DNA from: Chitinophaga qingshengii
GTDB taxonomy: Bacteria; Bacteroidota; Bacteroidia; Chitinophagales; Chitinophagaceae
Assembly: GCF_014529935.1 (NCBI RefSeq)
Contig: NZ_JACVFC010000001.1
Location: forward strand, 496,001-560,000
Reading direction: 5' to 3'
Length of the DNA stretch: 64,000 nucleotides
The notes below the pieces were generated by a model that was not told the DNA's origin, made no database searches, and saw only the letters and a program-made list of their open reading frames with translations. Each line of letters starts with the position of its first letter. The stretch's first letter is position 1. A program made the position numbers and the translations under genes. This document shows, one piece after another, positions 33,010-41,242 of the stretch.

Positions 33010-35016
33010 TTACTCAATAATAGTGTAGCTATTGCCGACGGTAAACCTTGATCTTACATCTCCCATCAACAGGAGACTAACCCTGAGGGAGCCATCTCCG
33101 CCGTCGGTATAGCCGGCGCCGGTAGGCTGGAATACCTGAATCAATGATTTATCATCGGCTACTACCAGGCAAGGGAAATCAGGAGGCCGGTTGCCGGTCA
33201 GTTTGAACTGCCAGACCGTATTTGCTCCGGCTAGTCCCATGTTCTGCGTGCCGGTTACCTCAAACAGTCGCCGTAGCCTGTGTGTGATATAGCTGGCAGT
33301 AAGGTAACATCCTTTTAGAGTATCCGGGAAAGCCAGGAAATCAATCAGCGGACCGCCCGTTGGGTCCAGTAACGACAACAGCGGGCGCAGGGCGGTTCCA
33401 TTGGCTACAATAGTGGCTTCACGCATGTTTAGCCGTACCCTGGTAAAAACGCCATCGGTTGATTTGGATTTCCAGTTTACCAGGCTGGTAGTAGCCGTAG
33501 GGGAAGTAACGCTAATGATGGTATTCGCTCCTATCAGCAAGCCTACATCCGGTGTATCTGCTGTAGCGGCGCCCCATCCATCGGAAGTGGCAATAAAATC
33601 GGTCACGGTTATCCTGCTGTTGTACAACCGGATTCCTCCATATATACCTTTGGTGTTGATGATCAGGTGTTGTGCGTTGCCGGTCACGATACAATTTCGT
33701 ACTTCTGCATTAACGGCAATTGAGGTTTTCAGAATACCGAATACGGAGGATTCCCTGTATTCCTGTCTTACACCTGTAGGTTGTACCCTGTTGCTTGTAA
33801 TGGTGATATTACAGTTTTGCAGGGTAAGGTTAACAGGTCCATAACTTTCTTCCCCGGTCAATACAGCCGACAATCCGATGTTGGTTGCGGTAATGCCGTC
33901 TACAACCGCCGTGGCAGCGTTGGCCGTGGAAGAAAACAGGTAAAGTACGGTGGCACAGTCGGCTACCATGCTATCATGTACAAACAATGAAGAAGCCCCG
34001 CAGGAAAAAGCATTGCCCAGGAAAAGGGCAGAACCGTTGGCCCACATGTTGGCATAGTATCCACCATTTACATAAGCGAAAACATCTATATCTTCAATCA
34101 CCACGCCACCTTTCGCACAGTAGGTAGCAGAGCCTGTTCCCAGGTTTTCGGCATAGGCGGTACAGTTATTCAGATATACTTTAAAATCGGGGAAACCTGC
34201 CAATGCGGCGTCGCCACACCAGGCGTCTGCCGCGTAGGCAGCGTATCCCACGGAAGCCGGATTGGAGTGGCAATTTGATAATACTACTTCACTGGAAGAA
34301 CTGACGTATAATGATCCGGTACTACCCGCCAGATAACAGCGGCAGTTGTTTGCGTAAATATGGGATGACCGGATGATGACCAGGGCATGACCACCATTTT
34401 GTGCCAGGAATTCCCTCCTTGCTTCCTTATCCAGGGCAACAGAAGCATCCGCATCTCCATAATGTTGTCCCTTCGCATAGAAAACCAGATCGTCCAGGTG
34501 TATATTGGAACAACCGTCTATCGCGAAAGTAGCAGGGAAGCGGCATTTAGCGGCAGCTTCACCAGGGTTGGCAGCGTATAGCCGTCCGTTTTTCAGCGTA
34601 ATGTTTGTTTTCCCGCTTAACCGGATGGTTTTATCCAGGGAAATAGCATCGCCGGATGTAACGCCGGTAACCGTATTGTACACAGCGATCTTCTTCTGTT
34701 GAAAATCCAATACAGACCCATCCGGAAGCCATTTGAAAAGATCTGATACAAGGCTGGTCTCGTCGGTACCATCTCCTTTCAAACCAAACCAGGCCGCGAA
34801 GAGATCACCGCTGTACAGCCGTTTCCATCTGCCGGTGACAGCACTGCCTTTTACAATGGTGCCATTGTTATCATTTTCTGTGGAGGCCGCATCCCAATAA
34901 AAATCACCGCCGCCCCTATCACCTGGTGCATAATATCCCAACAACATACAGGTTTCATTTGGCAGTGGAGTGCCGGCATAGGCTCGCAGCGCCGCGAGCG
35001 ATACAAAGGTCGTCAT
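33010..35016 (-). CDS. right-handed parallel beta-helix (pectate-lyase/tailspike-like) protein
   Basis: 668 residues. The N-terminal segment (LGYYAPGDRGGGDFYWDAAS, GRWKRLYSG) and the transition DLFAAWFGLKGDGTDETS followed by LPDGSVLDF are the pattern seen before beta-helix domains of tailspike and pectate-lyase-superfamily proteins. The long centre is rich in short beta-strand turns with Asn ladders (ITLKNGRLYA, VVLSNCHSN, VNLTLQNCNIT). There is no signal peptide, lipobox or T9SS sorting domain, so its route and place of action are unclear. Catalytic residues cannot be identified by eye. Single gene with its own terminator. Confidence 0.7.
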   Translation of the reverse strand: MTTFVSLAALRAYAGTPLPNETCMLLGYYAPGDRGGGDFYWDAASTENDNNGTIVKGSAVTGRWKRLYSGDLFAAWFGLKGDGTDETSLVSDLFKWLPDGSVLDFQQKKIAVYNTVTGVTSGDAISLDKTIRLSGKTNITLKNGRLYAANPGEAAAKCRFPATFAIDGCSNIHLDDLVFYAKGQHYGDADASVALDKEARREFLAQNGGHALVIIRSSHIYANNCRCYLAGSTGSLYVSSSSEVVLSNCHSNPASVGYAAYAADAWCGDAALAGFPDFKVYLNNCTAYAENLGTGSATYCAKGGVVIEDIDVFAYVNGGYYANMWANGSALFLGNAFSCGASSLFVHDSMVADCATVLYLFSSTANAATAVVDGITATNIGLSAVLTGEESYGPVNLTLQNCNITITSNRVQPTGVRQEYRESSVFGILKTSIAVNAEVRNCIVTGNAQHLIINTKGIYGGIRLYNSRITVTDFIATSDGWGAATADTPDVGLLIGANTIISVTSPTATTSLVNWKSKSTDGVFTRVRLNMREATIVANGTALRPLLSLLDPTGGPLIDFLAFPDTLKGCYLTASYITHRLRRLFEVTGTQNMGLAGANTVWQFKLTGNRPPDFPCLVVADDKSLIQVFQPTGAGYTDGGDGSLRVSLLLMGDVRSRFTVGNSYTIIE

Positions 35017-35105
35017 AGCATATATTTGAGGTTATTGCAACAATGCCTGCTAAAAATAATGTTGCACAACGCAATAGATATACGCAACGATACCGGCATA
35101 AAAAA

Positions 35106-35122
35106 GGCGCTTTAGAAGCGCC
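35106..35122 (-). terminator. terminator of the VOC-family gene
   Basis: 7-bp GC stem (ggcgctt / aagcgcc) with a 3-base loop. On the minus strand it is followed by a T run, 26 bases beyond the VOC stop. Confidence 0.8.
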
Positions 35123-35147
35123 CTGTTTAACCTTTGACAAATCTTTA

Positions 35148-35534
35148 CTACATCAGAAATATATTAAACTTATGTCCATCCGGATCAGTAAATACAAAGC
35201 CATAGAAACCGGGGCCGAATTCTTCCGGTTGGGTAACGAGCGTTCCTCCGGCCTGTTTGACCGCTATTGCCCATTCATCCACCTCCTGCCTGCTATCTGC
35301 AGAAAGTGTAAACACTATTTCATTCGCCTCTTTTGCTTCGATGATAGATCCATGCACGCCGGCTTCCAGCGCATCTTTCAGAAAGAAATGGATGATAAAG
35401 TTATCATCTCCAAAGAAAAAACTGGTCAGCTGCTCCTTTGCGCCGTTATGTTTAAATCCAAGTTGCTGGTAGAATTTAGTTGTTCGGTCTAAATCCGCTA
35501 CGCCGAAATTGGCCCAGATTTTTTTTGCATTCAT
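35148..35534 (-). CDS. VOC-family (glyoxalase/bleomycin-resistance-like) protein
   Basis: 128 residues, one vicinal-oxygen-chelate domain made of two beta-alpha-beta-beta-beta halves. Recognisable parts are IWANFGVADLDRTTKFYQQLGF, FFFGDDNFIIHFF, the second half GGTLVTQPEEFGPGFYGFVF and the terminal TDPDGHKFNIFLM. Members bind a divalent metal or act as antibiotic-binding or lyase proteins; the substrate here is unknown. Monocistronic. Confidence 0.87.
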   Translation of the reverse strand: MNAKKIWANFGVADLDRTTKFYQQLGFKHNGAKEQLTSFFFGDDNFIIHFFLKDALEAGVHGSIIEAKEANEIVFTLSADSRQEVDEWAIAVKQAGGTLVTQPEEFGPGFYGFVFTDPDGHKFNIFLM

Positions 35535-35775
35535 ACAGGAAAGTTTTTATAGTGAATCATTTTACATGCATTTCAAAGATAGGATGTTCATTTATGAGAA
35601 AGGGTGGTATTTTGCGAACTTTCATGGGGGTATTTCTGACATCTGTCAACTGATCTCCGGATGACGGGTTCCAAGCGAACTCCGCTTAATTTCTTCATAA
35701 AATAACATCCTGTTTCCCGAAAAAAAACTAACTTAAACAGATCATCTAAACCCTTATTTTTTAAAAATTTTGACC

Positions 35776-36180
35776 ATGAAAAAAGCACTCGTATTCAGTG
35801 GCCTGACTACCCTATTTTTTGTACATAGCGACCTTGCTACTGCCACAGAGAAAACCCCCAACCCCGTTTTTATCACTGCCGACAACATCACGACCACCTT
35901 TAGCGTCCGGATAACCCTGGTAGATATTCATGGAGCGCCAGTTAACGGCAGTACCGGTCTCCGTGGCTACTGGGCCCAAAATGTGGCTACCGGCGAGTAT
36001 TTTTATCCGGGAGGCCAGGAAGATGAAGATAAATTTGAGAACCTTCCGGCAGGTACTTATACCTTCGGGGCCTATGCCGGTAACTGGGATGGCGCGGTAT
36101 CTAAGACCGTAATGCTGAGCAGCGGAGATGTAGGTAGTGATGGGTATATTGCGGTGGCGTTGACGTATTGGGTGGAGTAG
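35776..36180 (+). CDS. small secreted Ig-like/SpaA-like protein
   Basis: 134 residues from the ATG at 35776; a TTG two codons earlier is in frame but ATG gives MKKALVFSGLTTLFF, a normal signal peptide. The mature part looks like a single beta-sandwich: FSVRITLVDIHGAPVNGS, FENLPAGTYTFGAYAG and VSKTVMLSSGDVG, the pattern of carboxypeptidase-regulatory/SpaA-like repeats. No lipobox, Cys or sorting domain. No functional prediction. It has its own terminator and no partner gene. Confidence 0.7.
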   Translation: MKKALVFSGLTTLFFVHSDLATATEKTPNPVFITADNITTTFSVRITLVDIHGAPVNGSTGLRGYWAQNVATGEYFYPGGQEDEDKFENLPAGTYTFGAYAGNWDGAVSKTVMLSSGDVGSDGYIAVALTYWVE

Positions 36181-36193
36181 GTATGATATTAAT

Positions 36194-36222
36194 AAAAAGA
36201 CCGGTCGGAGGCCGGTCTTTTT
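36194..36222 (+). terminator. terminator after the small secreted protein gene (likely bidirectional)
   Basis: 11-bp stem aaaaagaccgg / ccggtcttttt with a 7-base loop. It lies 14 bases past the stop at 36180 and 28 bases past the convergent immunity-like gene, with A/T tracts on both sides. Confidence 0.88.
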
Positions 36223-36249
36223 ATGTGCTTTTTATTTGCGTTATAAATA

Positions 36250-36888
36250 TTAAATTTCAATCGGAGTTCGTTCCCTTAAGACAAAATCATCTGCTATAAT
36301 GAAAGAGTTATTCAGAAACAAAATTTTTGGATGCTGAAAACCATCGGTATACTTGATACCATCCCATAATACTGGATCGGATATATTTGCCTGCGAGCAA
36401 CTAATTCCTTCCTGCTCAAGACACCTGGCATATATATTCATTAATTTCTGAGGGCCTCTTCCAAACAGTCCGAATGGAGGCAAAAAATCACTCCGGTCTA
36501 GAAATGCTGTATTCAGATAGGCATCCAACGGCAATAAATCTCCATAGAGTTCTCTATGAACTCTATATAGTTTCCAAAAAAGCGTAGATGAATCTCCTTT
36601 TACATCTTTAAAGTACAATGACGATTGCAAATCATTGTACTTCCATAATAAGGGATGCTCTTTCACCAAATCAATATCAGAAAAACTGGTATCGCTCAGT
36701 TTAATTTCCTTGCATTGAGTCAAATCAAATATTACTCTTTCTGATCTGATCTGTTCCCCTTCGTCAAGACTAATATTTAAAGCTAAAAAGGGTTGACTAA
36801 CATGAACATTTAGTGAAGAAACCTTGATATCCACTTCCTCGGGATCAAAATTCTTCTGAATATATTGGATAAAGTCCTCCAGTAACAT
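36250..36888 (-). CDS. candidate immunity protein for the RHS toxin
   Basis: 212-residue acidic cytoplasmic protein of no family I recognise (MLLEDFIQYIQKNFDPEEVD at the start). Its stop is followed by the bidirectional terminator and its start is 17 bases behind the RHS toxin gene on the same strand, the classical place for a cognate immunity gene in polymorphic-toxin systems. Like the toxin tip it is visibly more AT-rich than the RHS core, which suggests that the tip and this gene arrived together. The function is inferred from position only. Confidence 0.6.
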   Translation of the reverse strand: MLLEDFIQYIQKNFDPEEVDIKVSSLNVHVSQPFLALNISLDEGEQIRSERVIFDLTQCKEIKLSDTSFSDIDLVKEHPLLWKYNDLQSSLYFKDVKGDSSTLFWKLYRVHRELYGDLLPLDAYLNTAFLDRSDFLPPFGLFGRGPQKLMNIYARCLEQEGISCSQANISDPVLWDGIKYTDGFQHPKILFLNNSFIIADDFVLRERTPIEI

Positions 36889-36905
36889 ATTGAAAATTTA
36901 TAGTC

Positions 36906-39900
36906 TTAAAATTTTAACCACGGTAGAAATCTATTATTTCTTGGAAACTCATTACCTGTTGGAATACGAGCTCCTCCTGGAAGTTTTTTACCTTGGGCAT
37001 CCTTCTTTTGATTCATATGTGGTGTTGGGAGCTTATTATGGTCGGTACCAGGGGTTCCTTCTTTCGTTCCTCCATCGAATCTTTTTTTGTTATCAAATCT
37101 ATTTGGATTTCTAGGATTTTCCTTCCATTCCTCATATTTATAAACATTTCCATCCTTATCTCTTTGAAAGGTCGTATGGTCACCAGCTGCCCCTTGATCT
37201 GGTTCGAGTTTATTTGTTGACCTACCGACCTTTTTTTTATCGCCTCCCGGCCCATTTTCCTGCGGTGCAGCATTTGTTGGTTGATTTGAGCGAGGTGCGG
37301 ACGCCCCATCTTTGGGTGCTTCTCCACTTTGAGCCTCCATTAATCTAGACCGTTGCATAGGAGAATAAGGGCCAAATGGTGAGCCTGGCATATAATCTAC
37401 CCCGCCCAAGTCAGCACCTCTTAATTTATCAACCACCTTTGTCACCACGACGGTAATTCCTAAAGCAGCCCCAAGAGCACCCAAAGCTTCTCCGATTACA
37501 GGCAAAGCAGGCACCAAACATGCAGGGCATTTTCCATCGGGATCACTATATCGGATTGGATTATTATAGGAAAACTGATATGGCGTCAGCATTTCCTGTT
37601 TCCCCTCTTCAACCCATGGATCTATTTGTAAAAATCTTCCAACCTGCTGATCATATGTCCTGGCATTGAAGTCATATAATTCTAACCCTGCCCCATCTCC
37701 GAACTCGCCAGATTGTAATTCATTTCCATTGTATTTCTTGCGATTTTCTGGATAATCCAACCCCTTCAACACATTGGAACTAATCCCCGCCATCGTTAAC
37801 CCAAACGGGTAATAATGCGTCACTTCCAGCAGCGGACCAGTGGCTTGTGTCACCACCAGGTTATCAAAGAACACATCCTGCGGGGTTTCATTACTGGTAT
37901 AAACATACAGGAAACCGCTTTTAGTTACCGGTACCTTGTCTGTTGCCAGTGTCTGCAACTGGTCAGGTTCTTTTTTTACCTGTTTTACCCCGCTGTTATT
38001 GTCTACTAAGTTAAATTGTTCATCAAAGAATACAAAATTCAGATAAGCGCTGGGATTATCCGGCTTGGATTCTTTATTTTTTAGCTGCTGATAATGCTGA
38101 TTATAAAATTCCGCATTAAACGACGTGGTATTTTCAGCTACGTCAAAACCATGCTGACCACCGCCTGAAGTACTGCCACGGAAAGCCTGCGCCAGGCTGG
38201 CAATCATGTCTTCCACCGGCGGAGGTGTATTATTTACCGGTTCCTGTGATTTATAAAATGCCTTTACACCAATCTGAATAGTATCGCCGGCCATCACTTT
38301 GAGTACCAGTGAAGGACCGATCTTATTCCCCCCGGCCTTTGCATTCAGTTTAGCGACGGAAGTATTTTCTCCGGTGCTGCCATCCTGTGGATAGCCGGCA
38401 GGTTTAGCTGCCCTGGTTTCATTGATATTACTGAACAATGCTGTTTCCTGTGGCGCCCGGGCGTTTTCCATTGTGGCCGTGTATACTGAGAGGTCCGTCT
38501 GTTCCGTGAGTACCACCCGGACATTCCCCAGGTGATCTTTTTCAAAGTAGTCATAGAAATACGCTGCGGGTTGACCAGCTTTGAACACCGGACGCACGCG
38601 CCCTTCTTCATGTGCCAGGAACTGCAAGGTATCATTCTTAAACTCCCCGGCAGCCATATAGTCGGTAACGGTGGTCTTTACGGGGGATTGTGTATTATCT
38701 GCAACTGTCTTGCGTAGCTTAGTCCCGGTAGCGTCATATTGATAGGATATGGTCCCTTTCCCGGTGATGGTGATCTGCTCTGGCAGATTCAGATGATTGT
38801 ACTGTATACTGGCAATACCTTTGTTACGGTCCTGCATCAGGTTACCGTTGGCATCGTAGGTATAATCGGTATTCTCATCGGATACCGGCTCTTTAAAATC
38901 ACCCAGGGTACTATTAGGGTTATTGACACGATCTGTTACAAACCGGAGTTTATTACTATTGGCCACATAGCCGTATTTAAGATCATCCACGGTAACAGAT
39001 GCAGTTCCCGCCAGCCCTTCCTGCTTCATGAACAGGATATTGCCGTTTTCATCGTACTGCAGGTTACGAACGGAGAAGTTCACCTGGTCATTGGTCCAAC
39101 TGCTGCTGCCGGCATTCTGTTGATTAAAATCCGCCTGGGTCAGGCGGTTAACCCGATCGTAACCGAAATCATACTTTCTGGAGATGTTATCATTTTTGCT
39201 TCGCCATATTGTTCCGGAGATATTGCCGTTGAATGCCGGTCCGGCATAAGCAGTGCCATCGATGACAGACGCAGACTGATCATAGCCCAACTCGTAGCCA
39301 AAATAGTTACCAGTAGCCTGCTTTACATAATCTCTGTTGGCGCCGAGCTGCCATCCCCGGATATTGTAATCGTAGTGTATATTGTCCAGGTTGTTGCCAA
39401 GGGTTTTATCAGTCAGCTGTCCCAGGGCGTTGTATTTGTTATCAGCGATGACTTTCAGCGTACCGGCATCGTTGAGCTGTTTGGCGACAGTCAATAGACG
39501 GTTGGTGTGGTCATAGGTATTGACCGTGAGCATACGCACATCCGGCGTGGTACCGCTGCGTGGGTTACGCTGCCTTACATAGGTACTGAGCACTTTACCG
39601 GAAAAATCATACAACGTACTGGCCACATCGCGACCATTGTTGTTATTTTCTGACACTGTTTGTATCGCACGGCCTTTCTCATCATAATAAGTGGTAGTAG
39701 TGAGATACTGGTCAGTACCGAGTACCAACTTTTTGATGCCTGTTACTTTGCCTGTTACAACGGTGGCAGGAGTAGTCACCTGTTCTGCTGTGCTACTGCT
39801 ACCGGCATTTAACTTCGACAAGTCACCGGTTTCGGCAGGTAAAACCCCGGCATAACTATAATCATCATAAAAAGTATAAGTCAGTGCCTGCAATGCAGCT

Positions 39901-41237
39901 GCCGGGATACCGGGGAGCGGATTACTTACCGTAATGGTCTGCGATCCGGTGCTCAGGGAAGGGTCTATTTCCGCGACCACATCAGCACTATTACCGGTAT
40001 CAAATCCATCTTCCAGGGTAACACTGTTGCGAGCCTGGTAAGCATTACGGTTATCATAGCTGGCAACTACCAGGTTATCCGGCCCCGGAAACGAGCGGGT
40101 AATGGTACCCTGGGTACCGGAAACGGTATTCATCGCGGCCTGCAGTGTAGCCCTGTTGTCGCCGGAAGTATAGAGAGCGGTCATCACAGGCCTGTTCTGA
40201 CCATCATAAAAGTTGGCCATCCATTTACCCTGGGCTGCGAGATTACCATCCTGGCTAAACACCATCCTGTCCCGGACATCATACACCATGTTCATAGCAG
40301 CGGCGCCGGGTATTTTTTTGGTGATCATCCGCTGCCGCTCGTCGTATTCATATACAAAACAAAGCTCCGACACGATATCTGTCTGGCCCGAAAAGGACCA
40401 GCCTGTGGCTGCCAATGCTGCTACCGCCTTCGGCGGGATAACATAACGCAGGTTATTATAGTCGTCATATACGTAGTAAGTCGATAACCAGTCTGCATGA
40501 GGATTTGCCGGGTTACCAGCCAGCTGCATCCTTTTCAGCACCACTTTCCCTTCCCTATCGGTAAAGGTAATCGTCTGGTTCCCCTGCTCGTCTGCAGTGA
40601 TATTTTTGAAAAGTTCACCGGCTTGATAGGTGGCTGCCACCGGTGTACCACCGGCACTGGCAGCTATAGTCCAGCGTTTTACATCATCAGCAGTGTTGTT
40701 GACAGCATAGGTGTTTTGTCCGGTATGACCATTGCCCGGTTGCCAGGTACGGCCTGGCGCCCCCTGCTGCAATAAACGGTTAAACGGAGAAAACTCCAAC
40801 TGTTGCTGCTCAAAAGGCCGGTCATCCTTTGCTACGTTTGGTAAGGCGGTATTAGCCGGACTGTAAAAATTGAGCTGATCAGCAAAAGCGCCGGTACGAA
40901 AACTACCATAACCGGTGCTGTTCATATCTGTATAAGGCAGCACTTTTTTGACTGTCCGCCCGTAGTTATCATATTCCGTAGGTGTGATGATGTCTTTTTT
41001 TTCCGGACTGCCCTGTATGGCAATCACCTGCACCGGTCTTCCCAGGCCGTCGAAATAGGTAACGGTCCTATTGCCGCTTTCCGCAGGCAGCGCATTGACC
41101 TGTGCCTGGGTACCTACCCCTGGTACGTTGACAATCGTTTTGCCGACGAAGTTTTGCCCGGGACTTAACTGGCCTACCGTTTTAACAGCGATCAGCAGCA
41201 AAAAAAAGGCTATGGTGATGGTATAATTTTTTTTCAT
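36906..41237 (-). CDS. RHS-repeat polymorphic toxin with DUF6443-like N-terminus and toxin-like C-terminal tip
   Basis: 1443 residues. Signal peptide (MKKNYTITIAFFLLLIAVKT), DUF6443-like N-terminal region (VTYFDGLGRPVQVIAIQGSP, DNYGRTVKKVLPYTD), about 900 residues of YD/RHS repeats, then the RHS-core landmark GLELYDFNARTYDQQVGRFL, IDPWVEEG, FSYNNPIRYSDPDGK at about 1222-1275. The last about 165 residues differ in composition (Pro/Lys/Asn/Gly rich) and contain DHTTFQRDKDGNVYKYEEW, NPRNPNRFDNKKRFDGG and KLPTPHMNQ, resembling the 'polymorphic toxin type 24' family. The shell would encapsulate and deliver this tip. It is 5 bases from the upstream RHS partner, 17 bases from the immunity candidate. 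Confidence 0.85.
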   Translation of the reverse strand: MKKNYTITIAFFLLLIAVKTVGQLSPGQNFVGKTIVNVPGVGTQAQVNALPAESGNRTVTYFDGLGRPVQVIAIQGSPEKKDIITPTEYDNYGRTVKKVLPYTDMNSTGYGSFRTGAFADQLNFYSPANTALPNVAKDDRPFEQQQLEFSPFNRLLQQGAPGRTWQPGNGHTGQNTYAVNNTADDVKRWTIAASAGGTPVAATYQAGELFKNITADEQGNQTITFTDREGKVVLKRMQLAGNPANPHADWLSTYYVYDDYNNLRYVIPPKAVAALAATGWSFSGQTDIVSELCFVYEYDERQRMITKKIPGAAAMNMVYDVRDRMVFSQDGNLAAQGKWMANFYDGQNRPVMTALYTSGDNRATLQAAMNTVSGTQGTITRSFPGPDNLVVASYDNRNAYQARNSVTLEDGFDTGNSADVVAEIDPSLSTGSQTITVSNPLPGIPAAALQALTYTFYDDYSYAGVLPAETGDLSKLNAGSSSTAEQVTTPATVVTGKVTGIKKLVLGTDQYLTTTTYYDEKGRAIQTVSENNNNGRDVASTLYDFSGKVLSTYVRQRNPRSGTTPDVRMLTVNTYDHTNRLLTVAKQLNDAGTLKVIADNKYNALGQLTDKTLGNNLDNIHYDYNIRGWQLGANRDYVKQATGNYFGYELGYDQSASVIDGTAYAGPAFNGNISGTIWRSKNDNISRKYDFGYDRVNRLTQADFNQQNAGSSSWTNDQVNFSVRNLQYDENGNILFMKQEGLAGTASVTVDDLKYGYVANSNKLRFVTDRVNNPNSTLGDFKEPVSDENTDYTYDANGNLMQDRNKGIASIQYNHLNLPEQITITGKGTISYQYDATGTKLRKTVADNTQSPVKTTVTDYMAAGEFKNDTLQFLAHEEGRVRPVFKAGQPAAYFYDYFEKDHLGNVRVVLTEQTDLSVYTATMENARAPQETALFSNINETRAAKPAGYPQDGSTGENTSVAKLNAKAGGNKIGPSLVLKVMAGDTIQIGVKAFYKSQEPVNNTPPPVEDMIASLAQAFRGSTSGGGQHGFDVAENTTSFNAEFYNQHYQQLKNKESKPDNPSAYLNFVFFDEQFNLVDNNSGVKQVKKEPDQLQTLATDKVPVTKSGFLYVYTSNETPQDVFFDNLVVTQATGPLLEVTHYYPFGLTMAGISSNVLKGLDYPENRKKYNGNELQSGEFGDGAGLELYDFNARTYDQQVGRFLQIDPWVEEGKQEMLTPYQFSYNNPIRYSDPDGKCPACLVPALPVIGEALGALGAALGITVVVTKVVDKLRGADLGGVDYMPGSPFGPYSPMQRSRLMEAQSGEAPKDGASAPRSNQPTNAAPQENGPGGDKKKVGRSTNKLEPDQGAAGDHTTFQRDKDGNVYKYEEWKENPRNPNRFDNKKRFDGGTKEGTPGTDHNKLPTPHMNQKKDAQGKKLPGGARIPTGNEFPRNNRFLPWLKF

Positions 41238-41242
41238 GGTAA

